Below the pieces are notes generated by a model. It was given only the letters and a program-made list of their open reading frames with translations. It was not told the origin of the DNA and made no database searches. From the NCBI GenBank assembly GCA_026390815.1, contig JAPLFH010000006.1, positions 1-64,000 of the forward strand: a DNA stretch of 64,000 nt. The letters are read 5' to 3'. How positions within the stretch are numbered: position 1 is the first letter of the stretch; the number at the start of each line of letters is the position of its first letter. The stretch is from Ignavibacteriales bacterium (GTDB lineage: Bacteria > Bacteroidota > Ignavibacteria > Ignavibacteriales > SURF-24). This document shows positions 36,975 to 46,375 of this stretch, one piece after another. The position numbers and the translations under genes were made by a program.

Positions 36975-39128
36975 ATGAAAAGGTTACTGTTACAAATAGT
37001 GTTTTTACTTGTCTCTGTTTCTCTTAATGCACAAAATTTTTGGGAACAAACTAATGGACCGTTTGGTGGTACTGTTTCTGCCCTTGCAATAAATAGTAGT
37101 GGAAATATTTTTGCAGGAAGTGCTGGTAATGGAGTATTTCGGTCGGTAGATAATGGTAATAATTGGACTTGGACAGGCTTACCAAATATTCATGTTAATT
37201 TCATTGCAATAAATAATAGTGGGCATATTTTTGCGGGAACTAATGGTAGTGGGGTATTTCGTTCAACAGATAATGGTAATAACTGGACCCCAACAGGCTT
37301 GACAAATAGTTTTACTTATGCCATAGCAATAAATAGTGATGGAGTTATTTTTGCAGGGGCCAATGGAGTAATGCGTTCAACTGATAATGGAAATAGCTGG
37401 ACTCAAACAGGGTTGCCGAATTCAACTATTCTTTCACTTGTAATAAATGGTAGTGGCGATATTTTTGCAGGGAAATCAGTTTCCAATAATAATTATGGAT
37501 CTGGAGGAATATATCGCTCAACCGATAATGGGAATAACTGGAATTTGATGGGCTCTGGAAGAGATTATTTGTCGGATAAAACTGTTTACTCACTTGCGAT
37601 AAATGGTAGTGGTGATATATTTGCGGGAACTGATTATCCTTTTTGGTCATCATCAGCTGCAGTAATTAGTTCAACTGATAATGGGATTACATGGTATCCC
37701 AAAGATACTGGTTTGCCAACAAATACTTTTTTTTCTTCCCTCGCAATAAATAGCAGTGGAGATATTTTTGTCGGAACTACTGAAGGAGTCTTTCGTTCAA
37801 CAGATAAGGGTGTTAAATGGGCTAAAACAGGATTAATAAATAATTGGGCTAAATCTATTGCAATAAATAACAGTGGAAATATTTTTGCAGGGGCTATAGA
37901 TGAAGGCATATTTCGTTCAACGGATAATGGGGATAACTGGGATCAAATAAATAATGGCTTGACAGCTAATGAAGTTACATCCCTTGTAATAAATAATAAC
38001 GGAAATATTTTTGCGTCGGTTTTGTACGGTGGTGTATTTCGTACTACCGATAATGGGAATAACTGGACAAAAATAAATAATGGTTTGATAAATAATGACG
38101 TTGCTCCACTCGCAATAAATAATAGTGGTCATATTTTTGCAGGATCGCAGAGTAGTGGTGTATTTCGTTCAACGGATAATGGGAATAATTGGTCTCAAAT
38201 AAATAATGGTTTGACAAATACTGAGATTCTTTCTCTTGTAATAAATAGTAGTGGCGATATTTTTGCTGGAAACAATGGTGGTGGAGTAGTTCGTTCAACG
38301 GATAATGGGAATAATTGGTCTCAAACGGGATTGACAACTAGAAGTGTTACTTCCCTTGCAATAAAAAGCAACGGATATGTTTTTGCAGGGACTTCTGATG
38401 AAGGAGTATTTCGTTCGATGGATAATGGGAATAATTGGACTAAAAAGATTTCAGGTATGCCAACAAATACTTATGTGTCTTCTTTTGCAATAAATAGTAG
38501 CGGCGATATCTTTGCGGGCACAGGGGCGAGTGGAGTAGTTCGTTCAACAGATAATGGAAATAACTGGACCAAAATAAGTACTGGTTTAGCTAATGAAGTT
38601 CTTTCTCTTGCAATAAATAGTAGTGGACATATTTTTGCAGGAACTTATGGCTATGGGGTATTTCGTTCAACAAATAATGGAACTAATTGGACTAAAATAA
38701 ATGATGGCTTGACAACAAATCATGCTATTTCTCTTGCAATAAATAGTAACGGATATATCTTTGTAGGGACTATCGGCAGCAGTGTGTTCCGTAGTGTAAG
38801 TACAACAACTTCAGTAAAAGATGGTAGAGAAAATATACCAACTAAATTTTTGCTTTCACAAAATTATCCTAATCCATTTAATCCAAGTACAAATATTTCG
38901 TATTCAATTCCCAAAGCAAGCAAAGTCACTTTAAAAATATTTGATATTCTTGGAAAAGAAATTACCACTCTAATTAATGAAGAGAAAACGGCAGGTAATT
39001 ATATTGTTGAATTTGACTCAGCGAAGTTTAATCTTCCAAGCGGCGTATATTTTTACAGGTTAAGTGCAAGGTCACGGGAAGATTCCCAGGTATTTGATAA
39101 AACGGTTAAACTAATTCTTCTTAAATAA
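36975..39128 (+). CDS. T9SS-sorted protein with 13-14 beta-propeller-like repeats
   Basis: About 717 residues from ATG 36975 (MKRLLLQIVF; GGGAG lies 6 nt upstream, while the longer frame from 36888 adds an unlikely charged extension). After the signal peptide (cleaved near NAQN) come 13 to 14 repeats of about 42 residues with core LAINSSGDIFAGT...GVFRSTDNGNNWT, like the BNR/Ycf48 type of beta-propeller or sortilin-like repeat. The final ~85 residues are a T9SS sorting domain (LSQNYPNPFNPSTNISY ... LILLK). It is probably a surface or secreted binding protein; the ligand is unknown. Confidence 0.88.
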   Translation: MKRLLLQIVFLLVSVSLNAQNFWEQTNGPFGGTVSALAINSSGNIFAGSAGNGVFRSVDNGNNWTWTGLPNIHVNFIAINNSGHIFAGTNGSGVFRSTDNGNNWTPTGLTNSFTYAIAINSDGVIFAGANGVMRSTDNGNSWTQTGLPNSTILSLVINGSGDIFAGKSVSNNNYGSGGIYRSTDNGNNWNLMGSGRDYLSDKTVYSLAINGSGDIFAGTDYPFWSSSAAVISSTDNGITWYPKDTGLPTNTFFSSLAINSSGDIFVGTTEGVFRSTDKGVKWAKTGLINNWAKSIAINNSGNIFAGAIDEGIFRSTDNGDNWDQINNGLTANEVTSLVINNNGNIFASVLYGGVFRTTDNGNNWTKINNGLINNDVAPLAINNSGHIFAGSQSSGVFRSTDNGNNWSQINNGLTNTEILSLVINSSGDIFAGNNGGGVVRSTDNGNNWSQTGLTTRSVTSLAIKSNGYVFAGTSDEGVFRSMDNGNNWTKKISGMPTNTYVSSFAINSSGDIFAGTGASGVVRSTDNGNNWTKISTGLANEVLSLAINSSGHIFAGTYGYGVFRSTNNGTNWTKINDGLTTNHAISLAINSNGYIFVGTIGSSVFRSVSTTTSVKDGRENIPTKFLLSQNYPNPFNPSTNISYSIPKASKVTLKIFDILGKEITTLINEEKTAGNYIVEFDSAKFNLPSGVYFYRLSARSREDSQVFDKTVKLILLK

Positions 39129-39158
39129 ATTGTTTAGTATTATAAAAAAGTGATTACA

Positions 39159-39184
39159 TGCCGGGGCGTGCAAATGCCCCGGTA
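39159..39184 (+). terminator. GC-rich hairpin after the repeat protein, possible terminator
   Basis: CCGGGGC (39161-39167) pairs with GCCCCGG (39176-39182), extended by two further pairs, with an 8-nt loop. It lies 30 bp after the stop. Only TAATATTT follows, so the T tract is poor. Termination is likely but not certain. Confidence 0.5.
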
Positions 39185-39332
39185 ATATTTAAATCCTCAC
39201 ACATAAAAATTTTGTATTTATTTCAATTTTGCATTTCATATGCTTACCATAAATTCCCTTCTTCTAATACAATCCTAAAAGTGTTATATTTCTTGCAGTA
39301 AATTCTTAAAATAATCAATTAGAAAGATAAAA

Positions 39333-41573
39333 ATGAAAGAACCGGAAGTAACTTTAGCAACAGCCTTAGAGCACGGATTAACCGAAGAAGAGTTCGCAAA
39401 GATATCTAAAAGACTCGGCAGAAAACCAAACTACACGGAGCTTGGAATTATTTCAGTAATGTGGAGTGAGCATTGCAGTTATAAAAACTCAATTGCATTG
39501 CTAAAAACACTCCCTCGGAGCGGAGGTAAGCTGCTTGTTGGCGCAGGAGAAGAAAATGCCGGGCTGGTTGATATTGGTGACGGTTTTGCAATAGCATTCA
39601 AGATCGAAAGTCATAATCATCCATCCGCTGTTGAACCATACCAGGGTGCCGCTACAGGAGTTGGTGGAATTCTTCGCGATATTTTTACAATGGGCGCCCG
39701 TCCTATTGCTTCATTAAACTCATTGCGCTTTGGAACTCTTGATGATGCACGAACACGTTACTTATTCGATGGTGTTGTTAAAGGAATTGCTGATTATGGA
39801 AATTGTTTCGGAGTTCCAACTGTTGCCGGTGAAGTTTATTTTGATAAATGCTACAGAGACAATCCATTGATTAATGCTATGGCAGTTGGAATCGTCCGGA
39901 CAGACAGAGTTGCTTCCGCAGTTGCAAAAGGAGAAGGAAATCCAATAATGATTGTCGGCTCATCTACCGGCAGAGATGGAATACACGGCGCCACATTTGC
40001 CTCCGAAGAAATTTCAGAAAAGTCAGAAGCAAAACGCCCGTCCGTTCAGGTTGGTGATCCATTCACAGAAAAATTACTTCTTGAAGCAACGCTTGAAATT
40101 ATTAAAGAAGATTTGATTGTTGGCATTCAGGATATGGGCGCCGCCGGAATATCCTGCTCAACTTCTGAGATGAGCGCTAAAGGTGAATCAGGAATGAAGA
40201 TTGACCTGAGCAAAGTTCCTCTTAGAGAAAAAGGAATGACCGCTTATGAGATTATGCTTTCCGAAAGCCAGGAAAGAATGCTCGTTTGTGTTAAAAAAGG
40301 AAACGAGAAACGAATAAAAGAAATTTTTAAAAAGTGGGATTTGAATTGCGAAATTGTCGGCTATGTTACAAACGATGGCATTCTCTCGATTGATTATCTG
40401 GGTGAACGGAAAGCTGATTTGCCTTCATTCGATTTGGTCCTTGGCGGAGGTGCTCCTGTTTACACCAGGGAAACTAAAGAACCGGAATATCTGAAACAAA
40501 CACGCGAATTTGATTTTTCAAAATTGCCTCAGCCGAATAATTTAATTGTTGTTTTTGAAAAGATATTTTCTTCTCCAAACATTGCATCTAAAAAATGGGT
40601 TTATGAACAATACGATTCCATGGTTAGAACGAATACTATTGTTGGTCCCGGCTGCGATGCCGCAGTTATTTTTATTAAGGATACAAACAAAGCCATCGCG
40701 GTAAAAACCGATTGCAACGGAAAATATGTTTACTTAAATCCGAAAGAAGGTGCTAAGATTGCGGTTGCAGAATCAGCGCGTAATATAGTTTGCTCCGGCG
40801 GAGTGCCGCTTGCGATTACTAACTGTTTAAATTTTGGCAATCCTTACAAACCAGAAGTTTATTGGCAGTTCAAGCAAGCTATTGAAGGAATGGGAGATGC
40901 CTGCAGATTTTTCGATACGCCGGTTACAGGCGGCAATGTTAGTTTCTACAATGAATCGCCTGATGCAGCAGTTTATCCAACACCAGTTATAGGTATGCTT
41001 GGTTTGATTGAAAATCTTGAGAACATTACTACTTCTTATTTTAAACAAGAAGATGATTTAATTTATCTTCTTGGAGAAGACTTTGAGGAAATTGGTGGAA
41101 GTGAATATCTTCAGGCAATTCACGGAATAGTTGCGGGAAATGCACCGGCAATTGATCTGCAAAGAGAAAAAGATTTACATACTGTTGTTCTAAAATTGAT
41201 TGAAAATAAATTAATCAACTCCGCACACGATGTTACAGAAGGTGGGATTCTTTCCTGTTTAGCTGAGTGTTGCATTTTAGATAAGGAAAAATTAATTGGA
41301 GCTATAGTAACTGTTCCAGTTAAGTCCAGGGAAGATTTTTCTTTCTTCTCCGAATCGCAATCGAGAATTGTTGTTTCAGTTCCAATGGAAAAGAAAGACC
41401 AGTTTGAAAAACATTTTCCATCAGGTAAAATTTCCTGCAATTTATTAGGCAAAACAACCAGCAGCGCTCTTAGTGTAAATGATAAATATAAATTCAATTT
41501 GGAAAGACTCGCTGATTTATACTATAATTCAATTACTAAAATAATGAATATTCCGGTTGAGGAATATCAGTAG
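39333..41573 (+). CDS. purL: Phosphoribosylformylglycinamidine synthase subunit PurL
   Basis: 746 residues, the small PurL form that works with separate PurS and PurQ subunits in purine synthesis. It has [20 protein letters not shown] near the start, the ATP-binding [36 protein letters not shown], and the second AIRS-like half with [16 protein letters not shown] and AHDVTEGG. purS and purQ are not in the window. Codon use is slightly richer in G and C than its neighbours, as expected for a highly expressed gene. Confidence 0.97.
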   Translation: MKEPEVTLATALEHGLTEEEFAKISKRLGRKPNYTELGIISVMWSEHCSYKNSIALLKTLPRSGGKLLVGAGEENAGLVDIGDGFAIAFKIESHNHPSAVEPYQGAATGVGGILRDIFTMGARPIASLNSLRFGTLDDARTRYLFDGVVKGIADYGNCFGVPTVAGEVYFDKCYRDNPLINAMAVGIVRTDRVASAVAKGEGNPIMIVGSSTGRDGIHGATFASEEISEKSEAKRPSVQVGDPFTEKLLLEATLEIIKEDLIVGIQDMGAAGISCSTSEMSAKGESGMKIDLSKVPLREKGMTAYEIMLSESQERMLVCVKKGNEKRIKEIFKKWDLNCEIVGYVTNDGILSIDYLGERKADLPSFDLVLGGGAPVYTRETKEPEYLKQTREFDFSKLPQPNNLIVVFEKIFSSPNIASKKWVYEQYDSMVRTNTIVGPGCDAAVIFIKDTNKAIAVKTDCNGKYVYLNPKEGAKIAVAESARNIVCSGGVPLAITNCLNFGNPYKPEVYWQFKQAIEGMGDACRFFDTPVTGGNVSFYNESPDAAVYPTPVIGMLGLIENLENITTSYFKQEDDLIYLLGEDFEEIGGSEYLQAIHGIVAGNAPAIDLQREKDLHTVVLKLIENKLINSAHDVTEGGILSCLAECCILDKEKLIGAIVTVPVKSREDFSFFSESQSRIVVSVPMEKKDQFEKHFPSGKISCNLLGKTTSSALSVNDKYKFNLERLADLYYNSITKIMNIPVEEYQ

Positions 41574-41576
41574 TAT

Positions 41577-42527
41577 ATGAAGGTTAACAAATTTAGATTT
41601 ATTAGAATTCCACCAGCTTATGAAATCAAGGATTTTTTTAAGCATTATCTTGGTGGTTTATATAACCGAGTAGATGAACATCATATTTTTCTTTTTGGAA
41701 GCGGGCTTGCATTTTCACTTTTTCTCTGCATCATTCCATTCATTTTAATTATCTTTTCAATCCTTGGAAGTATATTACAAGCCTCATCCGTTGAACAACA
41801 GATATACACGTTCATAGACACCATAATACCGTATAAAGAATATGCTGATTACGCCAAACAGATTATTTTTTCGCGCATAGCAGAATTTATTGAATACAAA
41901 ACTCTTGCTGGAGTGATTGGTGGTTTAGGTTTACTTTTTGCCGCAAGTGGATTGTTCAGCAGTATGAGAACAGTGCTAAATAAAGTTTTTGGAGTTACGA
42001 AAGATAAAAGTGCAGTCGTTGGTATCCTCCGCGATTTAGGTATGGTTCTTTTTATTGTCGTTTTTATCCTGATGGCTACAATCATTCTTCCAGCTATTGA
42101 TATTATGAAAAATGTAATACATGAGTGGGCAATATTAAATTTCTTTCAGCTAAGTGAATTTGAACATTTGTTCATTACGGTTATTTCCTTCATTATCATA
42201 TTTGTTACTTTTTTTGTTTTGTACAGTTTTATTCCTTATGCAAAACTTGGTAGAAAGGTGCCGGCAGTAAGCGCATTTTGGGCTGCTGTTTTTTGGGAGA
42301 TTGCAAAGAGGTTGTTTGGCTACTATCTCTATAACCTTGCATCACTGAATAAAATTTATGGTACTTACACTTTAGTTGTTGTACTCGCTTTTTGGATTTA
42401 CTACTCATCGGTTTTATTTATTATCGGGGCAGAAATTGGGCAGTTGTACCGCGAGAGGTTGGAGCTTAAAGCGAATGTGGAAAGATTAACCAAATCAAAG
42501 TATAAACAAATCAAAAAATCAAAATAG
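41577..42527 (+). CDS. YihY/BrkB family inner-membrane protein
   Basis: 316 residues with six predicted membrane helices and the family features: GLAFSLFLCIIPFILIIFSI in the first helix, an amphipathic SSMRTVLNKVFGV segment, YSFIPYAKLGRKVPAVSAFW, and IYGTYTLVVVLAFWIYYSSV near the end. It is often mislabelled RNase BN. The function is unknown, possibly transport. It follows purL by 3 bp and converges with the next gene, overlapping it by 9 bp. Confidence 0.92.
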   Translation: MKVNKFRFIRIPPAYEIKDFFKHYLGGLYNRVDEHHIFLFGSGLAFSLFLCIIPFILIIFSILGSILQASSVEQQIYTFIDTIIPYKEYADYAKQIIFSRIAEFIEYKTLAGVIGGLGLLFAASGLFSSMRTVLNKVFGVTKDKSAVVGILRDLGMVLFIVVFILMATIILPAIDIMKNVIHEWAILNFFQLSEFEHLFITVISFIIIFVTFFVLYSFIPYAKLGRKVPAVSAFWAAVFWEIAKRLFGYYLYNLASLNKIYGTYTLVVVLAFWIYYSSVLFIIGAEIGQLYRERLELKANVERLTKSKYKQIKKSK

Positions 42528-43682
42528 ATTGTAAGACAAAGTTAAACTTGTTGATATTCTATTTGGTGTTTCCGCAAATTTTTCAAAAGCAGTATTTATT
42601 CCCAGATAAATATTATTTTCGATATAAAATAGAAATGAAGCATTAAGGCTATTATCAATCTTTGTTTTATCATTGAATGGTTTGAAAGCTTGTAGACGAT
42701 AGCTGGCTATAAAATTTACCCTGTTACTAAGTTCATAAATAAAATCTATGTTTGCATTGGCAGTTAATTTTTTAACAAATGCACTGTCCAGTGGTGTAAA
42801 TGCTTCTGCTGTAAAATTAACCTGTGTTCTCCAGCTAAGTGGAAAAGAATATCTTCCGATCAATGAAAAACTTGGTGAACCAGCTTTTGATTTATCTCGT
42901 GTACTGATGGTGAATAATGTTCCACCTGAAAGATCCCAACCATAATAACGTTGGTTTACTTTTTCATTTATTTCAAACAGCACTTGCCGCATCCGTAAAG
43001 TCCCGATTGCACCTATACTGTAACCAACAAGCACTCCGGAAAGTCGTATCTCACTTTCAATATCTTCAAACCACTGTGTTTCATAAACCTCACCATAAAG
43101 ATTCTGATACTCATCAACTCTTTCAATTATTTTAGCAATGTTTATAATTGTTTCTTTTGGCAGATGATCGGTAAGAACATTTTCTCTTATAAGATGTTCT
43201 TCAATCCTTACTGCTTTTGCCAGTGCTGTTGCATTTATATATCTTCCAAAACCACCACCAACAGTTACATCAGAAGCTATTTGCTGGTATTCATTATTCT
43301 CTTGCACAGTCATCCTGGAAAATAGAAACCAGTTCTTGTTATTCCAGATATATTTTCTTGCACTTGCATCAATTCTAATATCATGTCTAAATCCCAAATT
43401 TAACCAGCCCTGGGAATAAACTTTACCCTGGTCTTTTCCTCCGGTAGCATTTATATCAATAAACCATGCAAAAGGAAGTGATGTGAAGAATCTACGGTAA
43501 ATCAAATTTCCTGTAAGCGTATTTGCAGTTACGCTATCGCCAACCTGTGCCCAATTCCAGAATCCATTTAATCTAAAATTGGAAGCATAACTTATCGGAA
43601 CATCGTAATCTGTTACACTTACATTTTGGGAAAACACATTTGATGCAATAATAAGAAAAGTAAGAAATGCTATTTTTTTCAT
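42519..43682 (-). CDS. Outer-membrane beta-barrel protein, unknown family
   Basis: 387 residues: signal peptide MKKIAFLTFLIIASNVFSQ, then strands alternating in hydrophobicity throughout, and a terminal aromatic residue in LSLTLSYNLF, the usual barrel end. A helical stretch at about 155-195 (IEEHLIRENVLTDHLPKET) interrupts the strands and might be a loop or periplasmic part. I do not recognise the family. Its stop overlaps the BrkB gene end. Confidence 0.72.
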   Translation of the reverse strand: MKKIAFLTFLIIASNVFSQNVSVTDYDVPISYASNFRLNGFWNWAQVGDSVTANTLTGNLIYRRFFTSLPFAWFIDINATGGKDQGKVYSQGWLNLGFRHDIRIDASARKYIWNNKNWFLFSRMTVQENNEYQQIASDVTVGGGFGRYINATALAKAVRIEEHLIRENVLTDHLPKETIINIAKIIERVDEYQNLYGEVYETQWFEDIESEIRLSGVLVGYSIGAIGTLRMRQVLFEINEKVNQRYYGWDLSGGTLFTISTRDKSKAGSPSFSLIGRYSFPLSWRTQVNFTAEAFTPLDSAFVKKLTANANIDFIYELSNRVNFIASYRLQAFKPFNDKTKIDNSLNASFLFYIENNIYLGINTAFEKFAETPNRISTSLTLSYNLF

Positions 43683-43774
43683 GTTTACCGATTATAAAAT
43701 TTTACTGGTTTAGAAATACAAAAATTAAGCTTAATAAGCAATCATTTGATTTTTATGTTGGAAAGAAAAAATAC

Positions 43775-43803
43775 TTGACAAACCGGGATATTAATAATAT
43801 TTT
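43775..43803 (+). promoter_or_regulatory. Promoter and palindrome before the Rrf2 gene
   Basis: TTGACA at 43775-43780 and TATTTT at 43798-43803 are separated by 17 nt. Overlapping the second box is the perfect odd palindrome ATATTAATAATAT (43788-43800), a possible site for Rrf2 autorepression. The region is AT-rich, so chance palindromes are expected. Confidence 0.35.
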
Positions 43804-43827
43804 TAATTCAGAATTTTTGGTCTGATT

Positions 43828-44265
43828 ATGACGGTTATATTTTCTAAAAAATGCGAATATGGAATCCAAGCGGTACTTTACCTTGCAGCTCATCTTTCCG
43901 ATGAGGTAGTTCGGGTTGATGTTATCGCAAAAGCTTTAAAAATTCCTAAGGAATTTGTTTCCAAAATTCTTCAAAGTTTGCGGGAGCATGGAATAATTGA
44001 ATCCAAGAAGGGGAAAGCCGGAGGATTTAGTCTTGCAAAATCACCAACCAAAATTAAGCTGATTGAAATAGTAGAAGCGATTGATGGCTTGGATGTGTTC
44101 AATACTTGTGTGCTGGGATTTCCGCATTGTCATCCCGATCATCCATGTCCATTACATAACAAGTGGGGGAAACTTAGAACCGAAGCTTATAATATGTTAA
44201 GCGAAGAAACCCTTGATCAATTTAAAGAAAAGACTTTAAGCAAAATTAAAACGATAAAGAAGTAA
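43828..44265 (+). CDS. Rrf2 family transcriptional regulator, likely Fe-S sensing
   Basis: 145 residues with an N-terminal winged helix (CEYGIQAVLYLAAH, IPKEFVSKILQSLREHGII, KGKAGGFSLAKSP) and Cys94, Cys101 and Cys107 in the spacing region C-x6-C-x5-C. Those three cysteines bind an iron-sulfur cluster in IscR, NsrR and relatives. It lies directly before a NapH-like Fe-S membrane protein, so it may sense redox, NO or iron state for that gene. The specific signal is not visible. Confidence 0.88.
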   Translation: MTVIFSKKCEYGIQAVLYLAAHLSDEVVRVDVIAKALKIPKEFVSKILQSLREHGIIESKKGKAGGFSLAKSPTKIKLIEIVEAIDGLDVFNTCVLGFPHCHPDHPCPLHNKWGKLRTEAYNMLSEETLDQFKEKTLSKIKTIKK

Positions 44266-44320
44266 AATTTTTTTTAATACTAAATCGGAGTTTAAATTCC
44301 GAAAATAATTAAGATTAATA

Positions 44321-45424
44321 ATGGCTGTTAAGGAAAAGATAATTCGGAATAAAGAAAAACCGATTCAAAAGTATCGATTCATAATCCAAAGTTTATTTGT
44401 ATTGCTTTGTACTTGGATTGGAATTGAGTTTTTCTTGTTCGTCCGTTATTTGGAAACTAATGGTACGGCGGCTTTTTATAATCGTCCGCCGGGAGTTGAA
44501 GGATTCTTACCAATCAGCTCTATGATGAGCTTGTACTACTTTTTTATTACAGGTGAAATTCATTCTGCACATCCAGCCGGACTATTTATATTTGCAGCAA
44601 TAATTTTAGTCTCTCTAACTTTTGGCAAAGCATTTTGCAGTTGGTTATGTCCAATTGGATTTCTTTCCGAGTTAATTGGTGATTTTGGTGAAAAACTCTT
44701 TAAAAGAAAAATACAGTTACCCAGGTTCTTGGATTATCCACTCCGCAGTTTAAAATATATCCTGCTTGCATTTTTTGTTTATGCAATCTTCTTTTTGATG
44801 AGCGAAATTGCCATCAAAGCATTTCTTGATAGCCCGTACAATATAGTTGCAGATATTAAGATGTTTCAATTCTTCGCTAAGATTTCCCGGCTCTCTTTAG
44901 TCGTGCTTTCAGTTTTATTTCTACTATCAATTCCAATCAGAGGATTCTGGTGCAGGTTTTTATGCCCATATGGAGCACTGCTTGGTTTGGTATCTTTCTT
45001 AAGTCCAACTAAAATTAAAAGGAATGCAAACAGTTGTATTGATTGCGGCAAATGTTCAAAAGTTTGTCCATCTGCTATAAAAGTTGATAAGGTAATTACA
45101 GTTCTATCTGATGAATGCACAAGCTGCCTTAATTGTGTTGATGTTTGTCCGGTTGAAAATACTTTAGATATCCGAACCGTTATTGGTAAGAAAAAGATTT
45201 CCAAAAAAATAGTTGCAGTCGGAGTTGCTTTCATTTTTATAATAGTTACTGGTTTGGGAATATTGACCGGACATTGGCAGAATAAAATTTCTAAAGAAGA
45301 ATATTTGATTCATTACCAGAATATGGAAAGTTATGGTCATCCAACCGGAGTTGAAGCTACTAAAAAATTTGATAAAGAAGCAAACGATTATTATAATGAA
45401 AATAAATATGGTAACAAGAAATGA
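44321..45424 (+). CDS. NapH/NosR-like 4Fe-4S membrane protein
   Basis: 367 residues. Membrane helices alternate with the cysteine motifs CSWLCPIG and CRFLCPYG, as in NapH and the NosR C-terminus. Two 4Fe-4S motifs follow on the cytoplasmic side: CIDCGKCSKVCP and CTSCLNCVDVCP. A last membrane helix and a charged tail end the protein. Such proteins pass electrons from the quinol pool to periplasmic enzymes. No nitrate or nitrous oxide reductase gene is nearby, so its partner is unknown. A methyltransferase gene overlaps its end by 4 nt. Confidence 0.85.
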   Translation: MAVKEKIIRNKEKPIQKYRFIIQSLFVLLCTWIGIEFFLFVRYLETNGTAAFYNRPPGVEGFLPISSMMSLYYFFITGEIHSAHPAGLFIFAAIILVSLTFGKAFCSWLCPIGFLSELIGDFGEKLFKRKIQLPRFLDYPLRSLKYILLAFFVYAIFFLMSEIAIKAFLDSPYNIVADIKMFQFFAKISRLSLVVLSVLFLLSIPIRGFWCRFLCPYGALLGLVSFLSPTKIKRNANSCIDCGKCSKVCPSAIKVDKVITVLSDECTSCLNCVDVCPVENTLDIRTVIGKKKISKKIVAVGVAFIFIIVTGLGILTGHWQNKISKEEYLIHYQNMESYGHPTGVEATKKFDKEANDYYNENKYGNKK

Positions 45425-46170
45425 CTGTACAATCTAATCAAGAATTTTTTGATGACATTTCTGAGTTTTATGATGGAATGATTGGTTTTAGCTTTGCACT
45501 TTCAAGAAGAAAAGAAATGCTTAAAAAATTTTTAAAAGATGAATTTAAAAGTGTTGCTGATTTAGGCTGCGGAAGCGGATTAGATTCGATTTCATTGGCA
45601 TCACTTGGATTGGAAGTAACCGGCTTTGACTTATCCCAAAAGATGATAGATAATGCAAAAAAGAATTCCATTAGTGCCGGGTTTGATATTTCATTTCAGC
45701 AATCAAGCCTGGATAAAATTGATCGGGCATTCTATGGTAAATTTAATGTTGCTTTTTCTATGGGGAACACATTTGCTAATTTAAACTTATCACAGTTAAA
45801 ACTTGCCCTTAAGAAAATTTCATTGTTGCTAAAGATGAATGGAAGGGTTGTAATTCAAATCTTAAACTACAGTCAAATAATTAAAACTGGTGATAGGATT
45901 GTAAATATTAATAATCGGGAAGGTTTTACATTCATCCGTTTTTATGATTTCTTTCCAACACACTTTAATTTTAATATCATCAAATTCAAATCTGATAATC
46001 CAGGCGAAAGAGAATTATACACCACAAAATTGTACCCGCATAATAAGGAAGCATTTCAATATCTGTTAAGGAAAGAAGGATTTAGGAAAATCAAATTTTA
46101 TGGAAGTCTTTCGCTGGACAAATTTATTCAAAACCAATCAAAAGATTTAATTATAGTAGCTGATAAATAA
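45421..46170 (+). CDS. Class I SAM-dependent methyltransferase
   Basis: 249 residues with motif I VADLGCGSGLDSISLA, the acidic end of strand 2 in VTGFDLSQKMID, and motif IV region NVAFSMGNTFANL. The second half is a beta-rich domain of the type found in glycine/sarcosine-like methyltransferases. The substrate is unknown. Translational overlap with the NapH-like gene hints at a shared role. Confidence 0.85.
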   Translation: MTVQSNQEFFDDISEFYDGMIGFSFALSRRKEMLKKFLKDEFKSVADLGCGSGLDSISLASLGLEVTGFDLSQKMIDNAKKNSISAGFDISFQQSSLDKIDRAFYGKFNVAFSMGNTFANLNLSQLKLALKKISLLLKMNGRVVIQILNYSQIIKTGDRIVNINNREGFTFIRFYDFFPTHFNFNIIKFKSDNPGERELYTTKLYPHNKEAFQYLLRKEGFRKIKFYGSLSLDKFIQNQSKDLIIVADK

Positions 46171-46375
46171 TTGGTTTAAGCGATAAAAGAACAGAATATT
46201 TTATTCAATCTACCCTTTAGAAATATTAAAATGAAATTAAACAATATTCATTATTTTACGACAATTAAATAATAAAATGCTCTTGACTTAGCAATAACTT
46301 CCAAATAAATTAAGAATGTAATTTCTAAGTTGCAGATAAGTTTAATTATCAGATATAAACTATCGAGGATGAATG

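Noticed and set aside
37634-38337. Several minus-strand frames opposite the 36975 repeat protein
   Set aside because: They repeat with the same period as the real gene and encode no known domain.
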